Below are positions 35,776 to 45,001 of a stretch of 64,000 nucleotides of DNA, one piece after another. The stretch is from Campylobacter coli. GTDB lineage: Bacteria > Campylobacterota > Campylobacteria > Campylobacterales > Campylobacteraceae. The stretch is taken from contig CP154437.1 of the NCBI GenBank assembly GCA_039516895.1, positions 620,001 to 684,000 of the forward strand, read 5' to 3'. The position numbers and the translations under genes are program-made. The notes under the pieces are model-generated. The model saw only the letters and a list, made by a program, of their open reading frames with translations, was not told where the DNA came from and did not search any database. Within the stretch, counting starts at the first letter, position 1. The number at the start of each line of letters is the position of its first letter.

Positions 35776-36846
35776 ATTTTGTCTTATATTATAAATAAAA
35801 TTTGCAATTTTCATTTCTTTTTTATTCATTAGTTCCATAAGAGTATTAATTTCTTTATTTTTAGAATTTAGGATATCTAAAGAAAAATTAATTACTGATT
35901 CTAAATCGGAAATATTAAATTCTTTTATTTTGTAATTTTCTTTATATTGAGATATATTTTTATCTTTAAATAGAGTATTTCTGTGAGCAAAATAATTTTG
36001 CCTAACCCACTCATTAGAATTTTTAAAATAATCAAGATAGCTTTGATAAATTTTTTGAGAAGGTAAAAATTTTAACCGATCCTCTTTTGTATTTGAAAAA
36101 TGTTTATCAAAAAAATTGACAATATCTATATATCTAGACTTGTAATGTAAGGTTATATTTCTTGAATTGACTTTATGTAAAATTTTCATTCCTAAAAGAT
36201 TTAGTGTTTCATTTTGTTTTTGAGGTATTAAGAAATTTTCATTCCAAGTAAGATTTAAGACTTGAATAAAATCTTTAAGTAGGTTTTGTTTGTAAAATTC
36301 ATCTTTTTCAAATAATCGAATTTTTAAATTTTCTCTTCCAAAAATCGTTTCATAGTTTTGTATAGTTTGCTTGTGATTGCATAATATTAGTGCTTTTTGA
36401 TTTTGTTGAGGCAAAAGTGAAGAAAAATTGTTAAAGTGATTATCTTTTAATGACTGAGAGCACATTGATATAAATAAATCTACAGGATTTCTTAAATATA
36501 AAATAATATAAATTTGACTAAAGCCTAATTTTTGGAAAGAATTTTTCATGTTTTGAATCTGTTCTATAGAGTTTAAACGCCATTGTATATTTTCAGCGGA
36601 TATGATAATTTTATCTGCTTTAGCTTGATTTAACTCTTTCTTTAATTTTCTCAATTGTTTACCGCAAATATTATCTTCTGTCGATGAGTCTATTAGTGGA
36701 TTGTGATCATTTAGATGGTATATATTTTTGATACTTATAGGGTAAAGAAAGCCTTGTTTTAATAAAATATCCTGATTGACAAATAAAAAATCTTGAATCG
36801 AGCTAGTCCCAGTTTTCATTGTCCCAATGTGAAGATAAAGCGTCAT
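35740..36846 (-). CDS. Sulfotransferase-like protein in the LOS locus
   Basis: A 368-aa soluble protein. The N-terminus LHIGTMKTGTSSIQDFL holds a 5'-phosphosulfate-binding loop (Lys11-Thr-Gly-Thr-Ser-Ser16). A second block, LYLRNPVDLFISMCSQSL, matches the 3'-phosphate-binding pattern (Arg119, Pro121, Ser127) of PAPS-dependent sulfotransferases. There is no signal peptide or membrane helix. A Lys-rich C-terminal tail ends in FFKKYSPF. A -10 box lies at 36878-36883 on the minus strand. It converges on the GT2 at 34948, overlapping its end by 36 bases. Sulfation of an LOS sugar is inferred; the acceptor is unknown and other P-loop transferase roles are possible. Confidence 0.78.
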   Translation of the reverse strand: MTLYLHIGTMKTGTSSIQDFLFVNQDILLKQGFLYPISIKNIYHLNDHNPLIDSSTEDNICGKQLRKLKKELNQAKADKIIISAENIQWRLNSIEQIQNMKNSFQKLGFSQIYIILYLRNPVDLFISMCSQSLKDNHFNNFSSLLPQQNQKALILCNHKQTIQNYETIFGRENLKIRLFEKDEFYKQNLLKDFIQVLNLTWNENFLIPQKQNETLNLLGMKILHKVNSRNITLHYKSRYIDIVNFFDKHFSNTKEDRLKFLPSQKIYQSYLDYFKNSNEWVRQNYFAHRNTLFKDKNISQYKENYKIKEFNISDLESVINFSLDILNSKNKEINTLMELMNKKEMKIANFIYNIRQNLKIFFKKYSPF

Positions 36847-36877
36847 AATAAATCTTTGTTTTAAGATAAAAACTGAT

Positions 36878-36883
36878 ATTATA
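36878..36883 (-). promoter_or_regulatory. -10 box of the sulfotransferase-like gene
   Basis: TATAAT on the minus strand, about 32 bases upstream of the ATG at 36846; only a weak AAAGA ribosome site follows. Confidence 0.5.
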
Positions 36884-37033
36884 CTTTAATCAGTATTAAA
36901 TATTTATTATTTATATGCTTGACAAATTAAGCAAAAGCTTTTTAATTTTTTAAGAGTAAATTATTTAATAGTTCTGTTTCAAAAGATGCAAATCAAATTA
37001 TGTTTTTAATAACGATATAGATCTTATTTATTG

Positions 37034-37402
37034 TTAAAATGAAAAGTATGGAAAATCATTATTATAATAAGTATAAAGTTTATTTTTTTCACTTTGTGGA
37101 TTTTCTATTTGAATTTTATGTGGATATTTTTTAGGCATAAAAGATGGATATTGTTTACAAAATTCTAAAATGATTTCTTCACTTCCATCATCACAATCAT
37201 TATAACCTATAATACCTCTTTGTATGGCGGGCAATATGCTTTAAAGAGAGGCTCTTAAGGTTATAGCTTCATTTTTAACCCTTATAAAAGCCCAAGGATT
37301 CAAAGGAGAGTTTTTGTCCTTTGATTTTTTATCAAAATCGAATATTTTAAGAGATATTAGAGATGATAAAATCTTTATAATAACTTTATTTATTTTTATA
37401 AA
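37034..37402 (-). pseudogene. Decayed CgtA-like N-acetylgalactosaminyltransferase remnant
   Basis: The minus frame is open from about 37402 and reads [18 protein letters not shown], then ITLRASL, a TAA at 37243-37241, and [19 protein letters not shown] on to KLYTYYN. This is a well-conserved block of Campylobacter LOS/capsule glycosyltransferases related to CgtA. The stop replaces the Glu expected in [11 protein letters not shown], a one-base change (GAA to TAA). After YYN the expected sequence is lost and a short NDFPYFSF end follows, so most of the catalytic domain is deleted. The flanks (36847-37033 and 37403-37456) hold only AT-rich sequence and promoters. The gene is dead and marks past gene exchange in the locus. 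Confidence 0.82.
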
Positions 37403-37456
37403 TTAAAGCCTTTTTTTGTTAAAATACTAAAAAATTAAATTAAGGAGAAAATATAC

Positions 37457-38398
37457 ATGTATAATCCTTTAATTTCTATTATTATACCAACTTATAATGT
37501 GGAAAAGTATATTGCTAGAGCACTAGATAGCTGCATAAATCAAACTTTTAAAGATATAGAAATAATTGTAGTAGATGATTGTGGCAATGATAAAAGTATA
37601 GAAATAGCTAAAGAATACGCTATTAAAGATAATAGAATTAAGATTATTCATAATGAGGAAAATTTGAAGCTTTTAAGAGCGAGATATGAGGGCGTAAAAG
37701 TAGCAAAAGCGCCCTACATCTTATTTTTGGATTCTGATGATTATTTAGAACTTGATGCGTGTGAGGAATGCGTTAAAATTTTAGACGAGAATACCGAAAT
37801 GATTTGCTTTAATGCATATATTATAAATAATGCAAAAATTCCCATTGAAAATTACTTCACCGATACCTACTCAATAGAAAAATTTTTTCCATATCTTATT
37901 AAAAAAGATAATTTTGCGTGGAATGCTTGGGGCAAATTATTTAAAAAAGATAAATTATTAAAAGCCTTTAAAGAACTTAATTTAAATAATGATAAAATTA
38001 CAATGGCTGAAGACGCATTAATTTTTTCAAGTTATATAAAAGATATAAAAAATGTAAAAACCTTTGAGAGATGTTTATATAATTATAATTGTGAAAATGT
38101 TAATTCGGCTACGAGTCAAAAAAACATTAATCAGATAAAAAATCATATAAAAGATTTGGAATATTGCATTCAAAAAATTTCTACCTATAGTTATGATAAT
38201 GCTTACTGTTATTTATTTTGTCAATACATCATCAATTGCCTTCAACTTCATAAATATGATTTATACTATAAAAATATAGCTAAGAATTTTATTTATAAAT
38301 TTATTTTAAGAATATATAGAAAAAAATTAAAATCTAAAAAAAACATTTTAATTAAGAAGGCTAAGTATATCTTAGAAGGAAAACAATGTACCATATAA
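37457..38398 (+). CDS. Glycosyltransferase family 2 (LOS outer core), paralogue 2
   Basis: A 313-aa GT-A enzyme with LISIIIPTYNVEKYIARAL, VVDDCGNDKS and FLDSDDYLELDACEEC (about 92-107), then the AWNAWGKLFKKDKL block. It is paralogous to the GT2 at 34948 but has a longer, Lys/Tyr-rich C-terminus. AAGGAG lies 10 bases before the ATG. It is followed with a 13-base overlap by a GT8 gene. The sugar added is unknown. Very AT-rich codon use compared with the flanking core genes. Confidence 0.9.
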   Translation: MYNPLISIIIPTYNVEKYIARALDSCINQTFKDIEIIVVDDCGNDKSIEIAKEYAIKDNRIKIIHNEENLKLLRARYEGVKVAKAPYILFLDSDDYLELDACEECVKILDENTEMICFNAYIINNAKIPIENYFTDTYSIEKFFPYLIKKDNFAWNAWGKLFKKDKLLKAFKELNLNNDKITMAEDALIFSSYIKDIKNVKTFERCLYNYNCENVNSATSQKNINQIKNHIKDLEYCIQKISTYSYDNAYCYLFCQYIINCLQLHKYDLYYKNIAKNFIYKFILRIYRKKLKSKKNILIKKAKYILEGKQCTI

Positions 38399-39597
38399 TT
38401 TTTAGTGCTGATGAAAATTATATTAAATATACCTCTGTTTTAATAACAAGTATTATTAAAAATACCAACCCAAAAAATCATTTTCAAAATAGGTCTTATA
38501 GTTTTCATATATTGAGCAATTTTGTTAGTGAGGAAACAAGGGAAAAATTAGAGCAGTTAAAAAAAGAACTTAGTAAAATCTATCCTTGTGAAATATCAAT
38601 TCATATCATGAGTGATGATAGATTTGAAAACTTTCCAAGCTCGGGTGCGGCACAAAATTCTAAATTGCCTTACTATAGGTTGAAATTTATTTCTTTGCTT
38701 GATGATAATGTTGATAAGTGTTTATATTTGGATTCTGATATGCTTTGCATGTGTGATATAAGAGAGATTTTTGCTATAGATTTGCAAGGCAAAATAATAG
38801 GAGTTGTCGGAGATCCTGGAAGTAAAAGATCAAAAATTAAATTTATAGAAAATAACACAAAAAAAGTTTTAAAATTTGATGAAAACTATTTTAATTCAGG
38901 TTTTTTACTTATAAATGCCAAAGAGTATAAAAAGGCAAATGTTGAAAAAAAATGCGAAGAATTAGCCAAAAAATGTATTTATATTAAAGCAGCTGATCAG
39001 GATCTGCTTAATGCTGTTATCCCTAAAGATAAAATTTTAAAACTTAGCTTTGCTTACAATTTTAATATTATCACACTTTTATATGTGATATGCAAAGATG
39101 AAAAGAAAAATAGATTAAATTATACCCGCGAAGAATTTACCCAAAGTGCTAAAAATCCAAAAATTTTGCATTATGGTGAAAAACCTTGGAAATTTTTAAA
39201 ATCTTATGTGGATTTGCAAAATAGAAATATCAGTGATTATTGGTGGGATATAGCTAAAGAAGTGCCTATTTTTAAAGAAGAACTATTGAGGCAAAAAGAG
39301 AATATAAAAGATTATTTACTTTATGCAGGACTTGGTTTTACTCTATATAATTTATGTAAAAAATATCAATTATTCACTATAAAACAACTTCTTCAAACAG
39401 AGCACGATGCAAAACTCATAGAGTTTGCAAAAGGACTAAATGATGATAAATATGGTCTTTATTGTATGCTTGGTGAAATGGTTTTATATGCTAGAAAACA
39501 TAAAAAGGGTGTGATTAATATTATTTTAAAATCATATAAAATGATTAAAATGTATGAAAAGTATGCCCATAAATCAAGAGATATTAAGAATTTATAA
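38386..39597 (+). CDS. Glycosyltransferase family 8 (LgtC-like)
   Basis: A 403-aa protein with GT8 hallmarks: HIIFSADENYIKYTSV at the start, LYLDSDMLCMCDI (DxD, about 112-124), NSGFLLINAKEY, ADQDLLNAVI and ILHYGEKPW (HxxxKPW) near 265. Retaining GT8 enzymes of this type transfer galactose or glucose to LOS. The C-terminal 120 residues are an additional basic helical region that may bind the membrane. It overlaps the preceding GT2, and its 3' end overlaps the convergent GT4 gene by 14 bases. Confidence 0.9.
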   Translation: MYHIIFSADENYIKYTSVLITSIIKNTNPKNHFQNRSYSFHILSNFVSEETREKLEQLKKELSKIYPCEISIHIMSDDRFENFPSSGAAQNSKLPYYRLKFISLLDDNVDKCLYLDSDMLCMCDIREIFAIDLQGKIIGVVGDPGSKRSKIKFIENNTKKVLKFDENYFNSGFLLINAKEYKKANVEKKCEELAKKCIYIKAADQDLLNAVIPKDKILKLSFAYNFNIITLLYVICKDEKKNRLNYTREEFTQSAKNPKILHYGEKPWKFLKSYVDLQNRNISDYWWDIAKEVPIFKEELLRQKENIKDYLLYAGLGFTLYNLCKKYQLFTIKQLLQTEHDAKLIEFAKGLNDDKYGLYCMLGEMVLYARKHKKGVINIILKSYKMIKMYEKYAHKSRDIKNL

Positions 39598-40639
39598 GTT
39601 TTATCCATTTTTGCATAATGATTTCTTTGGAAAACTCATTTTGAATTTTTTCCTTAGCATTTTGCCCCATTTGTTTTCTTAGTTTTTCATTATCCATCAA
39701 TAAACAAATTTTATCTGCAAATTCTTGCAAATTACCATCCTCTATCAAAAAACCACTTTTTTTATTTTCTATAATATCGCTTGGACCTGTATTAATATCA
39801 AAGGAAACCAATGGAACCCCATAAGAGCTAACTTCAACTAATACCATGGGGAATCCTTCATATAAACTAGTCATTGCATAAATACTAGCTTGTAAATATT
39901 CTTTTTCTATTTCCTTTGTAAAAGGTTTTAAGATGACTGAATTTTCTAATTCATATGCTTTTATTTTTTGTTCTATGGTTTGTTTAAGCTCACCTTCGCC
40001 CACTATGGTTAAAGTCCAATCTTTATACACCTCTTTTTTTTGCACCATTTTCCAAATGTCAATAAGTCTTAAAAAACCTTTTTGATCTTCTAAAGCCATT
40101 CTTCCAACGCTTAAAATATTTTTATTGCACAAATTTGCATTTTGCAAAGATTTGCAAGATAAAAAGTTAGGTATAACCCAAATATTTTTATGATATTTTT
40201 TCCATTGTTCAATTTGTTTATTAGACAATATCACTAGAGCATCAAAATAATTGTTTCTTTTTCTATATTTTTTAAAACTCATATGGATAAAATTAATATA
40301 TTTTGTATTTTTATTTTTAAAAAAAGGAAAATGTGGACAGTTGTTAAAAATCATTACATCAATATCTTTATATTTTTGCTTTAAGATGTAACTCTCGTAA
40401 TGCTTGTAATAAAGCTTATATAATGGCTTTTCTTTTTTTACATCGGTTTTTGATTTATGATATAAGTAGTCTATTTTAATGTTTTCATTTAACTCATAAG
40501 CAATATCTTGCCCTTGCTTATAAAAACTAAAAATTTTAACATCATACTTGAGTTCAAAAAGTGCATTTGCTAGATTTATAACAACTCTTTCAGCACCGCC
40601 TCCTATGGTAATATCACCAATAAGTAATAAAATTTTCAT
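39584..40639 (-). CDS. Glycosyltransferase family 4 (LOS outer core)
   Basis: A 351-aa GT-B enzyme with GGGAERVVINLANAL near the start, NILSVGRMALEDQKGF (donor-domain start) and SLYEGFPMVLVEVSSYGVPLVSFD, the E-x7-E region of GT4. The start is taken as the ATG at 40639, which overlaps the lgtF stop (ATGA). It is the fourth gene of the waaC-htrB-lgtF run, so it probably extends the core glycan. Substrate not known. Confidence 0.88.
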   Translation of the reverse strand: MKILLLIGDITIGGGAERVVINLANALFELKYDVKIFSFYKQGQDIAYELNENIKIDYLYHKSKTDVKKEKPLYKLYYKHYESYILKQKYKDIDVMIFNNCPHFPFFKNKNTKYINFIHMSFKKYRKRNNYFDALVILSNKQIEQWKKYHKNIWVIPNFLSCKSLQNANLCNKNILSVGRMALEDQKGFLRLIDIWKMVQKKEVYKDWTLTIVGEGELKQTIEQKIKAYELENSVILKPFTKEIEKEYLQASIYAMTSLYEGFPMVLVEVSSYGVPLVSFDINTGPSDIIENKKSGFLIEDGNLQEFADKICLLMDNEKLRKQMGQNAKEKIQNEFSKEIIMQKWIKLINS

Positions 40640-42183
40640 CTCCAAGTCACTTTTTTATTTTTTATAGTATCTAGATAAATTTGATGATTGCTTTCTAGCA
40701 TATTTTTGCTATTTTCTTCATGATATATATGATAAGCTAAAGCATTAAACTTAAGGCGTCTAAATAAGCCATTATTAAATAAAAATCTAGCTACAAACTC
40801 ACTATCTTCTCTACCCCAACCAACAAATTTTTCATTAAATCCTTCAATGGCTTCAAAATCACTTTTATAAAAGCTCATATTACATCCTCTTATGCCTTTA
40901 ATAAGTTGTGTTTTTTTAAAAATTTTCTTATCAAGTTTTGAAAACTTATATGTATATTTGGCTAAAAAAATATTTCTTTGATTTTTAAAACCTTTTTTCT
41001 TAAATGCCAAATTAAAGTCATTTATATCTAAAAGCTCTTGAGTTTCTTTTTGGTTTAAAATCACTCTAGAACCTTGTAAAAATATCTTTTTTTGTGAAAA
41101 ATTTAAATGATCGGCGATAAAATTTTTTTCCAAAATCATATCTCCATCAATGACAATGATATATTCACTTTTAGATGCTTGTATGGCTTTATTTCTAATT
41201 TGGCTTAATCTAAACCCATCATCCTCTTGCCAAATATGTTTTAATACACAAGGAAAATTTTTTTGATATTCTTGTATAAGTTTTGCTGTATCTTCTTTAC
41301 TTCCATCATCTGCTATTAAAACCTCATTAGGCAAAGGATCTAAATTTTTTACACTATCGAGTACTAAAGCAAGGCGTTTGGGTTGATTATAAGTTGTGAT
41401 GATTAGGGCACAAGTTTTTGGTTTTTGCTTTTTTAGCTCATATAGTTTCATATATTTAAAAAAAGCTCCCAAACCATTACATACACTTATGATAAAGCCT
41501 TTATATCCGTAAAAAATTCCCTTTTTTAAAACATAATTTCTAAAAAAAGTCCAAAACCCACGCACCAAAGCCTTGCAAATTCCACTTTCTTTGTGTAAAT
41601 TTTGCAAAGCCCAAAGCTTGGAGTATTTTTGAAGTTTGTCAAGCAAGTCATCAATACTTTCAAAAGCAAAATGCTTTAGTCCATTTTTAAGATAAACCTT
41701 TTGAGTATTTGGATGTAAGATTAAGCTTTCATGGACTAAATTTTCATTAAATTTTGTATGTTTTTTATTAAACACTCTTAAAACATGATCAGGCCACCAG
41801 CCACAAGCTTTTATCCATTCTCCTTTGTAAAGGTTTTTGCGCGTTAAAGCTAGGATATTTTGCTCTTTAAATTCAAGTTTTTTTAATTCTTCTTTGGCTT
41901 CGTTTTCTAAAATTTCATCTGCATCTATGTTTAAAATCCATTCATTTTTAGCATGGCTTAAAGCAAGATTTTTTAAAGCTCCAAAGCCTATAAATTTGCT
42001 TTCGTAAATGTATAAATGCGCAAATTCTTTTTGAAATTCTTTAGCGATTTTTAAGGTATCGTCAGTGCTTTCATTGTTTAAAAGTATGATTTCTCCAAAT
42101 TCTTTTAAAGAGTTTAAACATTCAAACAGGGTATTTTGAGCATTTTTAACTATGATGATAACGCTTATTTTTTCAAGATTCAT
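40636..42183 (-). CDS. lgtF: Two-domain LOS glucosyltransferase LgtF
   Basis: A 515-aa protein with two GT2 domains. The first (about 1-245) has ISVIIIVKNAQNTLFECL, LLNNESTDDT and LNIDADE and looks like WaaE. The second (about 258-515) has ALIITTYNQPKRLALVL, IADDGSKEDT, VIDGDMILEKNF and the C-terminal FVGWGREDSEF. In C. jejuni the two-domain LgtF adds glucose to both heptoses of the inner core. Length and place between htrB and the variable genes agree. Confidence 0.93.
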   Translation of the reverse strand: MNLEKISVIIIVKNAQNTLFECLNSLKEFGEIILLNNESTDDTLKIAKEFQKEFAHLYIYESKFIGFGALKNLALSHAKNEWILNIDADEILENEAKEELKKLEFKEQNILALTRKNLYKGEWIKACGWWPDHVLRVFNKKHTKFNENLVHESLILHPNTQKVYLKNGLKHFAFESIDDLLDKLQKYSKLWALQNLHKESGICKALVRGFWTFFRNYVLKKGIFYGYKGFIISVCNGLGAFFKYMKLYELKKQKPKTCALIITTYNQPKRLALVLDSVKNLDPLPNEVLIADDGSKEDTAKLIQEYQKNFPCVLKHIWQEDDGFRLSQIRNKAIQASKSEYIIVIDGDMILEKNFIADHLNFSQKKIFLQGSRVILNQKETQELLDINDFNLAFKKKGFKNQRNIFLAKYTYKFSKLDKKIFKKTQLIKGIRGCNMSFYKSDFEAIEGFNEKFVGWGREDSEFVARFLFNNGLFRRLKFNALAYHIYHEENSKNMLESNHQIYLDTIKNKKVTWR

Positions 42184-43067
42184 TTGATACCTTTGTAAAG
42201 TTTTTCATCATAACTTGCAAAGCGGCGATGAAAGAAAAAATACTCATCAGGCTTAAATCGGATCATTTCTTCGCAAGTTTTTGCTTGATATTTTGTAAGT
42301 TCTTCTAAGCTAGAATTTAAAGGATCAAGGGTTTTGAAAAATTTAATATGAAATTTTTTATCCTCTCCTTGATAAATATAAGCAGGTATGATCAAAGCTC
42401 CTGTTTTTCGAGCTAAGATACTAGCTCCTGCTTGATAATTTACTCTTTTACCAAAAAAATCAAGCTTAATTCCTTCATTATCAGTGCAATTTTGATCTGT
42501 AAGTATACCAAGTGCGCGCTTGTTTTTAATAGCACTTAGCATTTTTCTAAGTCCACCTTTTTTGTCGATAAGTTCTATATCAAATTGGGTGCGATTTTTA
42601 GCTAAAAGATCGGTCATTTTTTGACTTTTGAGTTGTTTACCTACTATGGAAATCGCCCCAAATTTAGCAGCATAAGCAAGACTTAAAAGCTCCCAATTTC
42701 CATAATGAGCAGTGGCAAAAATCACCCCTTTTTGCTCTTTTAGGGCTTGGGTTAAAATTTCTTCATTATCAAAGACGACTTTATCTAGAATTTTTTCTTT
42801 ACTTGTATTTTGGTTTTTAATGCAATCTATCCCAAATTTGGCAAAATTGTTATAAATTTTAAAAGCAAGTTCTTTTCTTTCATCTTCATTTTTATGAGGA
42901 AAGCAAAGTTTTAAATTTATATCTATAATTTTTCTATGTTTTTTATCGAGTTTAAAGACAATCTTTGAAACACAAAAAGCAAGAAAATTCAAAATAAAAT
43001 TAGGCATAGTATGGACTAAAAATTTAAGTATATAATAAGCGCTAAGGTAAAGATAGTCTTTATTCAT
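42180..43067 (-). CDS. waaM: Lipid A late acyltransferase (HtrB/WaaM)
   Basis: A 295-aa LpxL/HtrB-family acyltransferase with an N-terminal membrane anchor and the catalytic HYGNWE (HX4E) motif near residue 120. It transfers a secondary acyl chain to lipid A at the inner membrane. It overlaps lgtF by 4 bases and waaC by 8 bases. Confidence 0.93.
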   Translation of the reverse strand: MNKDYLYLSAYYILKFLVHTMPNFILNFLAFCVSKIVFKLDKKHRKIIDINLKLCFPHKNEDERKELAFKIYNNFAKFGIDCIKNQNTSKEKILDKVVFDNEEILTQALKEQKGVIFATAHYGNWELLSLAYAAKFGAISIVGKQLKSQKMTDLLAKNRTQFDIELIDKKGGLRKMLSAIKNKRALGILTDQNCTDNEGIKLDFFGKRVNYQAGASILARKTGALIIPAYIYQGEDKKFHIKFFKTLDPLNSSLEELTKYQAKTCEEMIRFKPDEYFFFHRRFASYDEKLYKGIK

Positions 43068-44088
43068 CTCCTAAAAGTTCCTTGACAAGTTTTAAGATAT
43101 CTTCTTCCTCGATAGTGCTTATGCAAAAGTCACTTTTATCAAGATGTTTTGCGTTTGTGATTTTTTTGCCTGTATCGATAATTTTATTGATATTTGTTTT
43201 AAAGGCATTGCGGTGGCTTGGTGTTGCACCAAAGATTGTTATAGAAGGCCTATTTAGAGCAAAGGCTAGATGGGTTGGGCCACTATCATTTCCTATGATC
43301 AAATCCATAGATTTTGTAAAAACTATAAGCTCTTCAAGGCTAAATTTAGGGGCTATTTCTATATTGTCTTGACTTATGGCGCCTAGCTCTATGACTTCTT
43401 TTGCAAATTCATATTCTTTAACATTGCCCCAGCCTAAGAAAATTTTTATTTCAGGAAATTCTTTGATGATCAGCTTGCAAAGTAATGCAAGTTTGGTTTT
43501 AGGATAGATTTTATTTTCCTCACTTGATCCCACATGAATGAGTATATTTTTTTTATTTTTTGCAAGTTGCAATTTTTCGCTTAAGAGTTGTTTTAGTTTT
43601 TCATCTACGCTAAAAACATCTTCCTTAAAAGCTAAATCTTTAGGATCAAAATCTTTATTAAGGGTGAAAGAAGCTAGGCTTAGGTATCTTACAAAAACAT
43701 TTTCATTATAATCAATGTTTAATTTTTGGTTGTAAAAATTATGCGCAAAGCTTTCTTTAAGGCTATTTTTATCAAAACCAAAATTATTTCTACTTAAAAT
43801 TCTACTTACAAGAGCTGATTTTACAAGTCCTTGTAGATCCATAACGGCATTGTAGTTATTTTTTCTAGCTTTTAAAAGTATTTTTAAACTTTGAACGATT
43901 TTTTTATCTTTTAAAGGCAAGGCATAAAGTTTATCGATTAGAGGATGATTTTTGAGTATACCTTCAAATTTTTCATCCACAAACCAATGAATTTCTATAT
44001 CTTTTTTAAATTTTTTGATAAATTGTAAAACCACAGCACTTTGGATAATATCTCCAAGAGCCGATAAACGAATGATTGCTATTTTCAT
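43060..44088 (-). CDS. waaC: ADP-heptose:LOS heptosyltransferase I
   Basis: A 342-aa GT9 enzyme starting MKIAIIRLSALGDIIQSAVVL, typical WaaC, with HVGSSEENKIYP and IGNDSGPTHLAFAL (about 270). It attaches the first heptose to Kdo. It opens the minus-strand run waaC-waaM-lgtF-GT4; the ATG is 65 bases from the divergent exonuclease gene. Confidence 0.95.
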   Translation of the reverse strand: MKIAIIRLSALGDIIQSAVVLQFIKKFKKDIEIHWFVDEKFEGILKNHPLIDKLYALPLKDKKIVQSLKILLKARKNNYNAVMDLQGLVKSALVSRILSRNNFGFDKNSLKESFAHNFYNQKLNIDYNENVFVRYLSLASFTLNKDFDPKDLAFKEDVFSVDEKLKQLLSEKLQLAKNKKNILIHVGSSEENKIYPKTKLALLCKLIIKEFPEIKIFLGWGNVKEYEFAKEVIELGAISQDNIEIAPKFSLEELIVFTKSMDLIIGNDSGPTHLAFALNRPSITIFGATPSHRNAFKTNINKIIDTGKKITNAKHLDKSDFCISTIEEEDILKLVKELLGDE

Positions 44089-44153
44089 TAAAACCTAAAA
44101 TTTTTAAATTTTTGCTATGATTTTAGCAAAATTATTTGAAAAAAGGTTAAATA

Positions 44154-44945
44154 ATGATGAAAAATGAAGGTTATATTTGCATTTTTGATTGCGAAAGCAT
44201 TCCAGATACGGATTTGATTCGTAAAACTTTGGCTTTTGAAGGAGAGGATTTAGAAGTAAGCTTAAAAGCGCTTGAGTGGCAAAAAGAGCAAAGCGGAAAT
44301 GAGTTTTTACCCTTGCCTTATCACAAGATCGTAAGCATTTGTGCAGTTATTAGTGATCATTATGGAAAATTTATAAAAGTAAATAAAATCGATGGAGAAA
44401 ATGAAAAAGAAATGATCCATAATTTTTTTGCTTTCATTGAAAAATACGAGCCAAAATTGGTCAGCTTTAATGGTAAGAATTATGATATGCCTTTACTTGT
44501 CTTAAGAGCTTTAAAATACAACATCAAAGCGGCCAATTACCTTGATACGCAAAGCGATAAATGGAATAATTATAAAACTAGATTTTCTGAATTAAAACAT
44601 TGTGATTTATTTGAAAGTTTTGGCTCGACAAGGGGTTTAAAGCTCGATACGATTTGCGCTATGGCAGATTTACCAGGTAAATACGATATACATGGTGATG
44701 AGGTGATGAAGCTTTATTATGAAGATAAGATTGAAAAAATTCATGAGTATTGCGAAAGTGATGTTTTAAACACTTATATGCTTTTTTTAAAATACGAGTT
44801 GATTAAGGGCAATGTGAGCGATGAGGATTATGTTTATTTTTTAAATTCTATGAGTGAATTTTTAAAAGCAAAAAAAGCAAATCGTGCCTATGTGGAAATT
44901 TTTTGCAAAGCTTGCGAAAATGAAATTTCTAAAATGAAAATTTAA
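44154..44945 (+). CDS. Predicted PolB-type 3'-5' exonuclease (DEDDy)
   Basis: A 263-aa single-domain exonuclease. Motif I FDCESIPD (about 10-17), motif II LVSFNGKNYDMPLL (about 102-115) and motif III YCESDVLNTYML (DxxxY, about 198-209) give a complete DEDDy active site. It matches stand-alone PolB exonuclease-like proteins (PF10108 family). A role in DNA or RNA processing is inferred. Two ATGs in tandem (44154, 44157) are possible starts. It lies between the LOS and pgl loci, as in C. jejuni. Confidence 0.86.
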   Translation: MMKNEGYICIFDCESIPDTDLIRKTLAFEGEDLEVSLKALEWQKEQSGNEFLPLPYHKIVSICAVISDHYGKFIKVNKIDGENEKEMIHNFFAFIEKYEPKLVSFNGKNYDMPLLVLRALKYNIKAANYLDTQSDKWNNYKTRFSELKHCDLFESFGSTRGLKLDTICAMADLPGKYDIHGDEVMKLYYEDKIEKIHEYCESDVLNTYMLFLKYELIKGNVSDEDYVYFLNSMSEFLKAKKANRAYVEIFCKACENEISKMKI

Positions 44946-45001
44946 TCGTTAAAATAAATATATTAAAATTGATTTTTAATTTTAAATCATCGAGGTAAAA
45001 A

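Noticed and set aside
36870..36892. Short ACTGAT/ATCAGT inverted repeat upstream of the sulfotransferase-like gene
   Set aside because: Only 6 bp with an 11-nt loop that contains the -10 box; could be an operator but is expected by chance in such sequence.
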